Shown: positions 1 through 9,263, counted from the first letter of the stretch. The stretch is DNA of 64,000 nucleotides from a bacterium (GCA_021811185.1 JAJZPL010000011.1:24063-88062); one strand, 5' to 3'. A program made the numbers and translations. The notes: generated by a model not told the origin, from the sequence alone.

Positions 1-71
1 ACCTTTCCCGGTTCGCCCAGGGCGGCCTGGCCGTGCACCGTGAGGGGTTCGCCAAGGCGGTCTGCGCATGA
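1..71 (+). CDS. 3' end of an unidentified gene, cut by window start
   Basis: A reading frame enters from the left edge and ends at a TGA at 69-71. The 22 visible residues (…FAQGGLAVHREGFAKAVCA) use codons ending almost entirely in G or C, as do the confirmed genes here, which favours this frame over the other two. Too little is present to assign a family. It shares an ATGA overlap with a possible 30-codon frame downstream. Confidence 0.4.
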   Translation, partial: LSRFAQGGLAVHREGFAKAVCA

Positions 72-160
72 CCGACATAGCGAAGCTGGCGCTGGTGCTG
101 AAGCCGCGCTGCCGCGGGCCGAAACCGTCGACCCGGCAGAAACGGAAAAATAAAGGCTGA
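68..160 (+). CDS. possible 30-residue basic peptide
   Basis: A 30-codon frame starts at the ATG of an ATGA overlap with the preceding frame and ends with TGA at 158-160. Third positions are mostly G/C. The product is Lys/Arg-rich at its C-terminus (KRKNKG) and I recognise no family. It could be the short last gene of the operon entering from the left, or a chance frame. The ATGA coupling and codon bias are the only support. Confidence 0.25.
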   Translation: MTDIAKLALVLKPRCRGPKPSTRQKRKNKG

Positions 161-206
161 CGAGCGGGGGCCCGGCGGAGCTGGCCGCCGGGCGGAGCGT
201 TAGGGA

Positions 207-231
207 GCGCCCGGGCTTTTTTGCCGGGCGC
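207..231. terminator. stem-loop with T-rich loop after the left-edge operon
   Basis: GCGCCCGG (207-214) pairs perfectly with CCGGGCGC (224-231) around a loop containing six T residues, followed by ATTTTG. It lies between the stop at 160 and the response-regulator start at 288. It resembles a terminator, but the T-run sits in the loop rather than after the stem, so efficiency is doubtful. Confidence 0.45.
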
Positions 232-287
232 ATTTTGATGTATCATAGGTGTTCCGGGGTTTTTTCCCGGCCGGACCGGCTAAAATT

Positions 288-1022
288 ATGACCGATAACC
301 TTCTTTTGGTGGATGACGATAAAGAATTCCGCAGCGAATTCCGCGACTGCTTCGGCGAATACGACATAACCGAGGCTTCTACCGCCGAAGAGGCGCTGGC
401 GCTGCTGAAAAAGCCGAACAAGATAGACCTGGTGCTGATGGACGTGAAGATGCCCGGCATGGGCGGCCTCAAGGCCCTGAGGCTGGTGAAGGCCGCGGCC
501 CCGTCCGCCGCCGTCATCATCATGACCGGCTTCAGTTCCAAGGAAGTGGTGCTGGAGGCCCTCCGGGGCGAGGCCAGCAACTACATAGAGAAACCTTTCG
601 ACGTGGAGAAAGCCAGGGCCATCATAGAATCCGCGCTGGCCAGGAACCGCGGCGAGGAGGAAGCTGCGCTCACCGACGGCAGGGGCAAGGTGGAGAAGGT
701 GAAGAATTTCGTGCGCCGCAACTGCCTTAAGAAGGTGCGCCTGCGGGACGCCGCGGACGCGGTCTATATCAGCCCGAAGCATTTGAGCCGCATCTTTAAG
801 GCTTACGCCGGCATAGGCTTCAACCAGTATTACCTGAAGTGCAAGATCGAGAAGGCCAAGGAGATCCTGGCCGGCACCGGCTACAGCGTGGACCACGTGT
901 CCCAGAAGCTCGGCTACGCCAATACGGAATCCTTCATAAGGCAGTTCAAGAAAATGGCGGGCAAGACCCCTGCCAGTTTCCGCGGAAAGCCGGCGGCGGC
1001 CGCGCGGAACCGCCGCAAGTAG
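288..1022 (+). CDS. response regulator with AraC-type DNA-binding domain
   Basis: Predicted 244-residue two-component response regulator. Residues 1-120 form a receiver domain: acidic pocket VDDD near the N-terminus, phospho-acceptor Asp52 in LVLMDVKMPGMGG, the MTGF threonine, and the conserved lysine in IEKPFD. The C-terminal ~100 residues carry an AraC/XylS double helix-turn-helix (YISPKHLSRIFK, then KLGYANTESFIRQFKK). Start 288 is chosen over an upstream in-frame ATG at 249 because receiver domains normally begin a few residues before the first hydrophobic strand. It is 21 bp upstream of a hybrid histidine kinase, its likely partner. Its target genes are unknown. Confidence 0.9.
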   Translation: MTDNLLLVDDDKEFRSEFRDCFGEYDITEASTAEEALALLKKPNKIDLVLMDVKMPGMGGLKALRLVKAAAPSAAVIIMTGFSSKEVVLEALRGEASNYIEKPFDVEKARAIIESALARNRGEEEAALTDGRGKVEKVKNFVRRNCLKKVRLRDAADAVYISPKHLSRIFKAYAGIGFNQYYLKCKIEKAKEILAGTGYSVDHVSQKLGYANTESFIRQFKKMAGKTPASFRGKPAAAARNRRK

Positions 1023-1043
1023 GCCGGCGGGCGGGGGCGGAAA

Positions 1044-3869
1044 ATGCAAAAAAAACAGATAGACGTGCTTATCGTGGAGGATAGCCCGGGCGACCTCCGG
1101 CTTACCCGGGAAATGCTCCGCGAGCCGGGGCCTTACGCCTTTAAGACCGCGCACGCCGCTTCCATAAAGGAAGCGCTGCGGAAACTTGGGGGCGGGAAGT
1201 TCGCGGTTATCCTGCTGGACATGAACCTGCCGGACAGTTCCGGCCTGGACGGGCTGGAGCGCATCGCCGCCGCGTACCCGCTGGTCCCCGTGGTGGTCCT
1301 TACCGGCCGGGACGACGAGCGCGTGGGCGTGGAAGCCCTGAAAAGGCATGCCTCCGACTACCTGGCCAAGGGCAGCATAAACCCTTTCCTGCTTACGCGC
1401 GCCATCCGCTATGCCATAGAGCGCAAGAAGAGCGAGGAGGAGCTGCGCGCGAGCGAACAGCGGCTCAAATTCCATTTCGAGAATTCCCCGCTGGCCGTGG
1501 TAGAGTGGGACGCCGATTTTGTGGTGACGCAGTGGTCTAAAGAAGCCGAGCGCGTTTTTGGCTGGAAAAAAGAAGAGACCCTCGGCAGGCGTATCGACAG
1601 GCTCGGGCTGATCTACCCCGACGACATCCCTATCGTTAACCACACCATGGAACGGCTCACCAGCGGGGAAGAGGCTCTGGTGGTTTCCTCCAACCGCAAC
1701 GTCACCAGGACGGGCGAAGTGATAGAGTGCACCTGGCACAACTCCGTGCTGCTGGACAAGAGCGGGAAGATGGTTTCCGTGACCTCGCTGATCCAGGACA
1801 TTACCGAGCGCAGGCGGGCCGAGGAAGAGCGCGAGCAGCTGCTGCTGGAAGTGAAGCAGCGCGCGCTGGAGCTGGATACCGTGTTCAAAACGCTGCCTTA
1901 CCTGGTGTCGCTGCACGGGCCCGACGGCAGGTATCTGCGGGTGAACCCGGCCCTGACTAAACTTTTCGGGTTCGATCCCACCGCGGAAAAACGGGAGGAG
2001 GCGGCGCGGCGCCTGAACGCGCGCTACCCGGACGGGACCCCGCTGACCGCCGCGAACATGCCCCTGACCGGGGCGCTGAACGGGGAAACGGTGATGGATA
2101 CGGAATACGTTATTACCGACGCGCACGCCAAGGACCACACGCTGCTTATGAACGCGCTGCCGCTGAAAGTGGAGGGGCATGTTTACGGCGCGGTGCTGGC
2201 GCAGGTGGACATTACCGAACGCAAGCACAAGGAGGCGGAACTGCGGAAGCTGAACCGCGTGCTGAAAGCGCATAACGACAGCGAGCACGCGATGCTGCAC
2301 GCGAAGGACGAGCAGGACTTCCTGGACAAGATCTGCAGGGTAATAGCGGAAGACTGCGGCTATCCGTTCGTCTGGATAGGGCTGGCCGAGCAGGACGAGG
2401 CTAAGTCGGTGCGCGCGGTAGCCCAGGCCGGGTTCGAGGCCGGCTACCTGGCCGCGCTTAACCTCAGCTGGGCCGATAACGCCCAGGGCCGCGGCCCTAC
2501 CGGCACGGCCATCCGCACCGGCAAGGCGAGCAGCTGCCGCAACATGCTGACCGACCCGGCCTTCGCCCCCTGGCGGAACGAGGCGCTGAAGCGCGGCTAT
2601 GCCAGTTCTTTGGTGCTGCCTTTGCTGGCGGGGAACCAGGCTTTCGGGGCGCTCACCATCTATTCCCGGACCCCCGACGATTTCGGCGACGAACAGGTGC
2701 GGCTGCTGACCGGGCTGAGCGAAGACCTGGCCTACGGCATGCGCACGCTGCGGCTGCGCGCGGCCAACAAGCTTTCAGAGGAGGACGTGCAGCGGCTGGC
2801 GCATATAGGCGTTTGGGAAATGGACGCCGCGACCAGGATGCTGACCTGGTCCAAGGAGGTTTACCGCATCTATGAGGTGGACCCCGAGAAATTCGCCACT
2901 ACCGAAAAGGCCTTTATGCACGCGGTGCACCCGGAAGACAGGGAAATGGTGGCCGCCGCCTACTCCGAGTCCGTCAGGAACCGCGCCGTCTTCGACGTAA
3001 CGCACCGGCTGCTTATGGCGGACGCCAGGATCAAATACGTGCAGGAGCGCTGCGAACATTTCTACGACCAGGAAGGCCGCCCGGTGCGTTCGGTGGGGAC
3101 GGTGCACGACATCACGCGGCAGAAAGAGACCGAAGCCGTGCTGACGGCCGCGCAGGCAGAACTGGCGCGGGCCAAGCGGCTTTCCGATATAGGCACGCTG
3201 GCCGCCACCGTGGCGCACGAGCTGCGCAACCCGCTGGCCACCATAGGAATGGCCGCTTCCAACATCAAGCGGAAGGCGAAGAACCGGGACCTGGACAGGC
3301 ACCTCTCCAACATAGATCTGAAGGTCTTCGAGAGCAACCAGATCATCAACAACCTGCTCTTTTATTCCCGCCTCAGGCCGCCCCATTACGAGCTGGTTAA
3401 TATCCACGAGCTCCTGGAGGAATCCATCCGGGCGGCCCGAGGGAACTTGAAAGAGGGCGTGCGGCTGGTCAGCGACATAGCCGGCGTCAGGGACGTGCTG
3501 GTGGAAGCCGATCCTATCCAGATAAAGGAAGTGCTGAACAACCTGCTCAATAACGCGGTGGACGCGATCGCCGTCGGGGCGGGCAAGGTGGAGGTTTCAG
3601 GGGCGCGGAAGGGCGGCTGCGTATTTATAATGATGAAGGACTCCGGGGAGGGGATGGACGAGGAAACGCTCGCCCACGCTTTCGACCCGTTCTTTACCAC
3701 CAAGGCTAAAGGCACGGGGCTGGGCCTGTCGGTCTGCCGGCAGATCATGGACTTCCATAAGGGGGAGATAACCCTTAAGAGCGAGCCCGGCGGCGGCACC
3801 GAGGCGCACCTGCGGCTGCCGGAGAAACGAAAGACGGCCGCGGCCGGTCATCGCGGAAAAGAGAAATAA
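1044..3869 (+). CDS. hybrid sensor histidine kinase (REC-PAS-PAS-GAF-PAS-HisKA-HATPase)
   Basis: A 941-residue cytoplasmic sensor kinase with no obvious transmembrane segment. An N-terminal receiver domain (Asp59 in VILLDMNLPD) is followed by PAS-like modules at about 140-260 and 275-390, a GAF domain near 405-560, a further PAS/PAC module near 575-690, a dimerisation/phosphoacceptor helix with His725 in VAHELRNPL, and a HATPase_c domain with NNLLNNAVDAI, DSGEGM and GTGLGLS boxes. The receiver-first order suggests that a separate kinase phosphorylates its input end. It follows the AraC-type regulator in the same orientation and ends at a bidirectional terminator. The stimulus cannot be inferred from sequence. 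Confidence 0.9.
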   Translation: MQKKQIDVLIVEDSPGDLRLTREMLREPGPYAFKTAHAASIKEALRKLGGGKFAVILLDMNLPDSSGLDGLERIAAAYPLVPVVVLTGRDDERVGVEALKRHASDYLAKGSINPFLLTRAIRYAIERKKSEEELRASEQRLKFHFENSPLAVVEWDADFVVTQWSKEAERVFGWKKEETLGRRIDRLGLIYPDDIPIVNHTMERLTSGEEALVVSSNRNVTRTGEVIECTWHNSVLLDKSGKMVSVTSLIQDITERRRAEEEREQLLLEVKQRALELDTVFKTLPYLVSLHGPDGRYLRVNPALTKLFGFDPTAEKREEAARRLNARYPDGTPLTAANMPLTGALNGETVMDTEYVITDAHAKDHTLLMNALPLKVEGHVYGAVLAQVDITERKHKEAELRKLNRVLKAHNDSEHAMLHAKDEQDFLDKICRVIAEDCGYPFVWIGLAEQDEAKSVRAVAQAGFEAGYLAALNLSWADNAQGRGPTGTAIRTGKASSCRNMLTDPAFAPWRNEALKRGYASSLVLPLLAGNQAFGALTIYSRTPDDFGDEQVRLLTGLSEDLAYGMRTLRLRAANKLSEEDVQRLAHIGVWEMDAATRMLTWSKEVYRIYEVDPEKFATTEKAFMHAVHPEDREMVAAAYSESVRNRAVFDVTHRLLMADARIKYVQERCEHFYDQEGRPVRSVGTVHDITRQKETEAVLTAAQAELARAKRLSDIGTLAATVAHELRNPLATIGMAASNIKRKAKNRDLDRHLSNIDLKVFESNQIINNLLFYSRLRPPHYELVNIHELLEESIRAARGNLKEGVRLVSDIAGVRDVLVEADPIQIKEVLNNLLNNAVDAIAVGAGKVEVSGARKGGCVFIMMKDSGEGMDEETLAHAFDPFFTTKAKGTGLGLSVCRQIMDFHKGEITLKSEPGGGTEAHLRLPEKRKTAAAGHRGKEK

Positions 3870-3870
3870 A

Positions 3871-3893
3871 AAAGCCCCGGCTGGCGGGGCTTT
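3871..3893. terminator. bidirectional terminator
   Basis: AAAGCCCCG (3871-3879) pairs with CGGGGCTTT (3885-3893), giving T-runs on both strands. It sits exactly between the convergent hybrid kinase and single-domain receiver genes. Confidence 0.8.
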
Positions 3894-3907
3894 GGGGCGG
3901 CCGGCGC

Positions 3908-4261
3908 CTAAGCCTTTATCTTTTCCAGCAGCATGGCGAAGTCTATGGGTTTGCCCAGTACCGCGCTTACCACGCCCAGCAGGCCCCGGTCCTTGAGTTC
4001 TTTCTCGATGAAAGGCTTGCCGGAGACCATGATAACCTTTTTCTTAACGCTCTCTGCCTTCATGCGCTCCAGAATATCCAGCCCTGTGACGGACGGCATT
4101 TTTGAGTCCAGGATGATGGCGTCGTAATCCAGGCACCTTGTCATGGCCTCGCCGCGGAGGCTGTCGGACGCGCTGGCAACTTCGTACCCCTCGCTCTCGA
4201 GCAGATCGGCCAGCTCCTCGCAGAGTTCCTTGTCGTCGTCGATAATAAGTACCTTTTTCAT
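3908..4261 (-). CDS. single-domain response regulator
   Basis: A 117-residue stand-alone receiver domain with no output domain: IIDDD acidic pocket, phospho-acceptor Asp52 in IILDSKMPSVTG, and Lys in VLGKPID. CheY/Spo0F-like proteins of this size act through protein contacts or as relay intermediates. Its position, convergent with a kinase that itself starts with a receiver, makes a phosphorelay role possible, but this is inference. Confidence 0.88.
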   Translation of the reverse strand: MKKVLIIDDDKELCEELADLLESEGYEVASASDSLRGEAMTRCLDYDAIILDSKMPSVTGLDILERMKAESVKKKVIMVSGKPFIEKELKDRGLLGVVSAVLGKPIDFAMLLEKIKA

Positions 4262-4306
4262 CTTTGGTAATTATAATACTATTGCGCCGTACTTTCCAGC
4301 CTCGGC

Positions 4307-4337
4307 AAAAAAACGGGGCGGGCCAGGCGGCCCGCCC
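4307..4337 (-). terminator. terminator downstream of rlmN
   Basis: Read on the minus strand, GGGCGGGCC pairs with GGCCCGCCC (4337-4329 with 4324-4316), followed by a run of seven T (complement of the A-run 4307-4313). It lies after the rlmN stop and before the receiver gene. The rest of the 204-bp gap also contains an 8-bp inverted repeat (GGGTCTCG 4344-4351 with CGAGACCC 4398-4405). I see no gene in it. Confidence 0.7.
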
Positions 4338-4465
4338 TCTGTGGGGTCTCGACTGCTCTGCTTTACGCTGCACCGCACTCCGCTGCGCTCACCGCTCCGA
4401 GACCCTCTCTGCTGATAATACTATAGCTCCCGAAACCGGGAATTTCAAGGGCCCTTTGGCCCGCT

Positions 4466-5488
4466 CTATTTGCCGGCCAGCTGGCCGCAGGCGCCGTCTA
4501 TGTCGGCGCCCATGCTCTTGCGGGTGGTGACTTCCAGGCCCATGTCCTCGAGCAGGCTGGCGAAGAGCTGGATCTTTTCCTTGGTGGGGGACCGGTACGG
4601 GCCGCCGGTGCGGTTGTAGGGGATGAGGTTCACCACGAAGTACTTGGGGGCCGCCACGGAGCGCAGGAAGGAGTTCAGCTTGGCGGCGGTGGAACGGCTG
4701 TTGTTGATGCCGTCCATCAGCACGTATTCCACGAACACGCGCCGCTTGGTGGAAACGATGTAGTCCGCCAGCGCTTTGGTCAGCTGCGCGAGCGGGTAGG
4801 TGCGGTTGAGCGGCACCAGGTCGTTCCTGAGCGCGTCGTCCGGGGCGTGCAGCGACAGCGCCAGGTTGCACTGCGGGAAATCCTTGGCGAAGCGCCTTAT
4901 GCCCGGCACGTGGCCGGCGGTGGACACGGAGATATGCCGGTGCCCCAGCCCTATCATCTCGGGGTCGCACATGACCTTGATGGCGTCGGAGAGCGCGTCG
5001 TAATTGTAGAAGGGTTCGCCCATGCCCATGAAGATCACGCTGCCGATCTTGTGGGAGCCCTTGGTCTTGAGATAATGCGCGGCGGCCAGGAACTGGTCCA
5101 CGATCTCGTCGGGGGAGAGGTTGCGCTTGAGGCCTTTGCGGCCGGTGGCGCAGAACGGGCAGCGCACCGGGCAGCCGACCTGGGTGGACACGCAGATGCT
5201 CCACTTTTCCGGGATCAGGTTAAGCAGCACGGTCTCCACCTTGAGCCCGTCCTTCAGCTCGAAGAGGAACTTGACGGCGTCGTTCTTCTTGGAGACCTGC
5301 GTTTCTATGGGGAATAAAGAATGGATGTGGAATTTCCGCGAGAGCTTTTCCCTGAGCGGGGCGGGCAGCACCGGGATCTCGTCCCAGGCGGCGGCGAAGT
5401 TCTTGTAGACGGCCTCGCGGACCTGCTTCAGGCGGAAAGCGGGGATGTCGTTCTCTTTGAGGAAGACGGAAAGTTTTTTTAAGTCCAT
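4466..5488 (-). CDS. rlmN: 23S rRNA/tRNA adenine C2-methyltransferase RlmN
   Basis: A 340-residue radical SAM methyltransferase that methylates C2 of A2503 in 23S rRNA and A37 in some tRNAs. Visible hallmarks are the RlmN N-terminal domain (FRLKQVREAVYKN), the cluster motif CPVRCPFC, GMGEPFYNYD, the SAM-binding STAGHVPGI region, LSLHAP, and a C-terminal methyl-carrying cysteine in DGACGQLAGK. Length is normal for the family. It is transcribed alone, ends at a minus-strand terminator, and diverges from the sulfatase-like gene. Confidence 0.95.
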   Translation of the reverse strand: MDLKKLSVFLKENDIPAFRLKQVREAVYKNFAAAWDEIPVLPAPLREKLSRKFHIHSLFPIETQVSKKNDAVKFLFELKDGLKVETVLLNLIPEKWSICVSTQVGCPVRCPFCATGRKGLKRNLSPDEIVDQFLAAAHYLKTKGSHKIGSVIFMGMGEPFYNYDALSDAIKVMCDPEMIGLGHRHISVSTAGHVPGIRRFAKDFPQCNLALSLHAPDDALRNDLVPLNRTYPLAQLTKALADYIVSTKRRVFVEYVLMDGINNSRSTAAKLNSFLRSVAAPKYFVVNLIPYNRTGGPYRSPTKEKIQLFASLLEDMGLEVTTRKSMGADIDGACGQLAGK

Positions 5489-5644
5489 ATGTTTAAACCG
5501 CCGAATTTGTTGGGGATAAGGTCTACGCTGGTTTTAACGGGTTTGGCCGGGACCCGGGCTGCGGGGCGGCTTTTTAGCAATTTCACGGGATAAGTGATAA
5601 AATCATTATACCACTTATGAGGGCCGCTCCCGGATCCGCTCCCA

Positions 5645-7462
5645 ATGAAAAAAACTGACCTCAAGAGACTCGCGTATTTTCTCGGCCTGAACTTCTGCCT
5701 TTCGCTGCTTATTGGAACCGCTTACCTGTTCTTCGCCGGCTCCCACCCGCTGGAACTGGCGTTCGTAAGCGTCGCGCTGGTCTCGAACACCGTGATGCTG
5801 TACGCCGCGCTGGCCCTGCCCGCGGTCCTGCTTTTCCTTACGGCGCCCGGCCGCTGGCTGCTGTGGGGCGCCCTGGGCTTTTTCCAGCTGGCCCTGTTCA
5901 CCGACGCCTGCGTCTACAAGATCTTCAAGTTCCATCTTAACTCGATGGTGTTCAACCTGGTCACTACCCCGGGCGGCCTGGATTCCCTGGAGCAGGGCTG
6001 GGGGATGAAGGCGTTCTTCGTATTCGTCGCCGCGTCCATGTTCGCGCTGCAGCGGCTTTTCTGGAAGTTGTCGGGGCCGGCGGCGGAGAAACACGTTCTC
6101 GGGCGCGGGCGCGCCAAGGCGCTGGCGGCGCTGCTGCTGTGCTTCGTTATTGCCGACAAGGGCCTGTTCGCCTGGGGCACGCTCTACGATTCCGTGTACA
6201 TCACGCGCAATTCCCAGCTGTTCCCGCTTTACCAGCCGCTCAGGATCCGCTCTTTCGCCGCTAAATACCTTGGCGTGAAACTGGACAGCGAGGTGAGGGC
6301 CGGCATAGACGTTAAGTATTCCGGCCTGGCCTACCCGCGCGCGCCGCTCAGGGTGGAACCGCCGGCGAAAAAAATGAACGTGGTTATCATCGTCATAGAC
6401 TCCCTGCGGCGCGATATGTTCACCCCCGAGGTGATGCCGGAGACCTGGGCGTTCTCGAAAAAAGCGGCCGTTTTTACCAACCATTACAGCGGAGGCAACT
6501 GCACGCGCTTCGGGATCTTCTCGGTGTTCTACGGCATCTACGGTAATTACTGGTTCGACATGGTGGGCGAGCGCCGCACCCCGGTTTTCATGGACACCCT
6601 GATAGCGCAGGGGTACGATATGCGGCTTTTCGCCAGCTCGAAGCTGAGCTACCCCGAGTTCAACAAAACCTGCTTCGCCGCGGTGCCGCGCGCCGGCATT
6701 TACGACGAGCCTAAAGAGACGGATATCGCCGAGCGCGACAGGGACATTTCCGACAAGTTCGTGGAATACCTGCGCGAACGGAAGGGCGGGAAGCCGTATT
6801 TCGCCTTCGTCTTTTACGACGCCTCGCACGGCGCTTACCAGTACCTGCCCGGGTTCGAGAAGTTCGAGCCTTCGGCGGATACCAACCGCCTGGCGCTGAA
6901 CAAGACGAATATCGGCCCGCTGTTCAACAAGTATAAGAATTCCGTCCTTTCGGACGACCACCTGGTGGGCGGGATCCTCAAGGCCATAAAAGAGACCGGA
7001 GGGCTTAAGGACACCGCGGTGCTGATAATGGGCGACCACGGCGAGGCTTTCCTGGAGCGCGGGCGTTACGGCCACAACCAGGGCTACAGCCCCGAAGAGG
7101 TGCGCGTGCCTTTGGTTATGTATTTGCCCGGGCATGCCCCCTATTCCACCGCCGACGCCACCAGCCACCTGGACATCGTCCCCACGCTGCTGCCGCTCCT
7201 GGGCGTTAAGAACCCGGTTTCGGATTATTCCAGCGGGCGCGGCCTGTTCGACAGGACCCCCAGGCCGTTCGTCCCCGTCTTCTCGTGGGACACGGCGGCC
7301 ATCGTCAGGAACGGCGAGGTGCTGGAGATGCCGCTGGAGGCCTATAAGGGCGGGGTAAAGGCTTACGACAGCGAATACCGCGAGGAGGGCAGGAAAGGCG
7401 CGGCGGCCTTCTCGCCCCTGATCCCGGCTTTCCAGAAAGCTGCGAAGAAATTCAGTAAATAG
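5645..7462 (+). CDS. YejM/PbgA-like inner-membrane sulfatase-fold protein
   Basis: A 605-residue protein: five or so hydrophobic segments in residues 1-170, then a periplasmic alkaline-phosphatase/sulfatase-fold domain (VIIVIDSLRRDMF, NCTRFGIFS with a candidate nucleophile Thr287, MGDHGEAF, YGHNQGY). The architecture matches the YejM/PbgA/LapC family, which in enterobacteria senses periplasmic LPS and controls LpxC turnover; lipoteichoic-acid-synthase-like phosphotransferases share the fold. Metal-site residues look retained, so an active hydrolase or phosphoethanolamine-type transferase is also possible. Proximity to the lipid A array fits an LPS role but does not prove it. Confidence 0.75.
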   Translation: MKKTDLKRLAYFLGLNFCLSLLIGTAYLFFAGSHPLELAFVSVALVSNTVMLYAALALPAVLLFLTAPGRWLLWGALGFFQLALFTDACVYKIFKFHLNSMVFNLVTTPGGLDSLEQGWGMKAFFVFVAASMFALQRLFWKLSGPAAEKHVLGRGRAKALAALLLCFVIADKGLFAWGTLYDSVYITRNSQLFPLYQPLRIRSFAAKYLGVKLDSEVRAGIDVKYSGLAYPRAPLRVEPPAKKMNVVIIVIDSLRRDMFTPEVMPETWAFSKKAAVFTNHYSGGNCTRFGIFSVFYGIYGNYWFDMVGERRTPVFMDTLIAQGYDMRLFASSKLSYPEFNKTCFAAVPRAGIYDEPKETDIAERDRDISDKFVEYLRERKGGKPYFAFVFYDASHGAYQYLPGFEKFEPSADTNRLALNKTNIGPLFNKYKNSVLSDDHLVGGILKAIKETGGLKDTAVLIMGDHGEAFLERGRYGHNQGYSPEEVRVPLVMYLPGHAPYSTADATSHLDIVPTLLPLLGVKNPVSDYSSGRGLFDRTPRPFVPVFSWDTAAIVRNGEVLEMPLEAYKGGVKAYDSEYREEGRKGAAAFSPLIPAFQKAAKKFSK

Positions 7463-7475
7463 CTGCCGGGGGGGC

Positions 7476-7811
7476 TCAGCGGGCCTTTCTCCGGCGGATC
7501 CGGTCCATCTCTTTCAGGCGTTCCGAAGTCTGCGGGGAAATTTTAAATTCTATCCTGTCCACCAGCTCGCGCAGGGCGAGAAAGCGGTTGAGCGACCGCT
7601 TCCGCTCGCGCTGGCAGCGGACTATCAGCTCCAGCGGCGGGTATTTGAGCAGCACCGCGTTGGACGTCTTGTTTATTTTCTGCCCGCCTTTGCCGCTGCC
7701 GCGGGTGAACTGCTCCTCGACGAGGCGCAGGTCCAGCCCCAGCCTGGCTATGCGCTCTTTGAGCGCCGCCACCTTGGCCGGGGTGATCTCCGAAAATTCG
7801 GTGAAATTCAT
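7476..7811 (-). CDS. release-factor-like GGQ protein (ArfB/YaeJ type)
   Basis: A 111-residue protein with a class I release-factor catalytic domain: GSGKGGQKINKTSN contains the GGQ that triggers peptidyl-tRNA hydrolysis, followed by a basic tail (RIRRRKAR). It lacks codon-recognition domains and has the size of the ArfB/YaeJ or C12orf65 group, which rescues stalled ribosomes. It is the last gene of the long minus-strand array, 9 bp after the (p)ppGpp synthetase gene. Confidence 0.85.
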   Translation of the reverse strand: MNFTEFSEITPAKVAALKERIARLGLDLRLVEEQFTRGSGKGGQKINKTSNAVLLKYPPLELIVRCQRERKRSLNRFLALRELVDRIEFKISPQTSERLKEMDRIRRRKAR

Positions 7812-7820
7812 TCCAGCGGC

Positions 7821-9263
7821 TTATTGTTCCGGCAGGCCGTGCTCGCGCAGGTATTTGCGGATGCGGCTGCGCGCGCCGGCCGTTTTCACTATGCCGAGCC
7901 AGTCCTTTTTGGGCGCGGAGTTCTTGCGGGTGATGATCTCGCAGATGTCGCCGCTCTTGAGCGGCTGGTCCAGGCGGACCATCCGGTTGTTCACCTTGGC
8001 GCCGATGCAGGTGTCGCCGATGTCGGAGTGGATGGCGTAGGCGTAATCGATGGGCGTGGCGTCCACCGGCAGCGGCTTCACCTCGCCCTTGGGCGTGAAG
8101 ATGAAGATCTGGTCCAGCTCCAGGTCGGTCTTGAAGCTCTCGATGAACTCGCGGGGGCTGGAGATGTCCTGCAGCCATTCTATCCACTGCCGCAGCCAGT
8201 TGAGCTTCTCGTCCAGGTGGCGGTCGGCGCCTTTCTCGCCCAGCTTGTAGCGCCAGTGCGCCGCGATGCCGTACTCGGAGGTGCGGTGCATCTCCTCGGT
8301 GCGGATCTGGATCTCTATGATCTCGCCGGTGCCGGCCATCACGCTGGTGTGCAGGCTCTGGTACAGGTTCATCTTGGGCACGGCGATATAGTCCGTGAAC
8401 GAGCCGGCCACAGGCTTGAATACCGAGTGCACGGTGCCCAGCAGCGCGTAGCAGTTGATGACGGAATCGGTGATGATGCGCACGCCCAGCGCGTCCTGGA
8501 TCTCCTCGAACGGCTTCTCCTGGCGCAGCATCTTGCGGTAGATGGAGTAGAGGTTCTTGGCGCGCGACAGCACGCGGTGCGGCACGTTGGAGCCCGCCAG
8601 GTGGTTCTCCATCTCGGTGCGGAAATCCTCCAGCAACTTCTCGCGCATCGCGTAGCGCAGCTGCACCTTGGCCAGCAGGCTCTGGTACTCGTCGGGGAAC
8701 AGGTACTTGAAAGAGAGGTCTTCCAGCTCGCTCTTCAGCTGGAAGATGCCCAGGCGCTGCGCCAGCGGGGCGTACAGGGAGATGGTCTCGTGGCTGATCT
8801 CCAGCTGCTTCTCCTTGGGCATGTAGTTCAGCGTGCGCATGTTGTGCAGGCGGTCCGCCAGCTTGATCACGATCACGCGGATGTCCTTGGCGGTGGCCAG
8901 GATCATCTTGCGCCAGTTCTCGGCCTGCGCCTCGTCGCGCGAGGAGAACTTGAGCGTCTCGATCTTGGTGACGCCGGAGACCAGCGCGTAGATCTCCTCG
9001 CCGAACTCCTTGCGGAAGGTCTCGTGGGGGATCTTGGTGTCTTCCAGCACGTCGTGCAGCAGCCCGGCCGCCACGGTCTCCAGGTCCATCTTGTAGTCCA
9101 CCAGGATCTCCGCCACGGCCGCGCAGTGGATGAAATATTTTTCGCCGGAGGCGCGCTTCTGATCGTGGTGGGATTCGCTGGCGTAGTTCCAGGCGTATTC
9201 CAGCAGCGTGGTGTCCTGGGTGGAGTATTCGCGGAATTTCTTGAGCAGTTCGTCCAGTTCCAT
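7821..9263 (-). CDS. short Rel/SpoT-family (p)ppGpp synthetase/hydrolase
   Basis: A 480-residue stringent-response enzyme. An HD hydrolase domain (HCAAVAEILVDY, LLHDVLEDT, KLADRLHNMRTL) is followed by the synthetase domain (DALGVRIITDSV, DYIAVPKMNLYQSLHTSV, EIQIRTEEMH) and a TGS domain (IFTPKGEVKPLPVDATPIDYA). It ends soon after TGS, so the helical, zinc-finger and ACT regions of full-length ~730-residue Rel are absent. HD catalytic residues look intact, which implies at least hydrolase activity. Its start abuts the stop of the ZIP transporter gene. The missing regulatory half may alter ribosome control. Confidence 0.88.
   Translation of the reverse strand: MELDELLKKFREYSTQDTTLLEYAWNYASESHHDQKRASGEKYFIHCAAVAEILVDYKMDLETVAAGLLHDVLEDTKIPHETFRKEFGEEIYALVSGVTKIETLKFSSRDEAQAENWRKMILATAKDIRVIVIKLADRLHNMRTLNYMPKEKQLEISHETISLYAPLAQRLGIFQLKSELEDLSFKYLFPDEYQSLLAKVQLRYAMREKLLEDFRTEMENHLAGSNVPHRVLSRAKNLYSIYRKMLRQEKPFEEIQDALGVRIITDSVINCYALLGTVHSVFKPVAGSFTDYIAVPKMNLYQSLHTSVMAGTGEIIEIQIRTEEMHRTSEYGIAAHWRYKLGEKGADRHLDEKLNWLRQWIEWLQDISSPREFIESFKTDLELDQIFIFTPKGEVKPLPVDATPIDYAYAIHSDIGDTCIGAKVNNRMVRLDQPLKSGDICEIITRKNSAPKKDWLGIVKTAGARSRIRKYLREHGLPEQ

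Noticed and set aside
4316..4405. Fifth copy of the palindromic element family between rlmN and the receiver gene
   Set aside because: The gap has a terminator and an 8-bp inverted repeat but lacks the shared core blocks of copies A-D, so it is not counted as a member.
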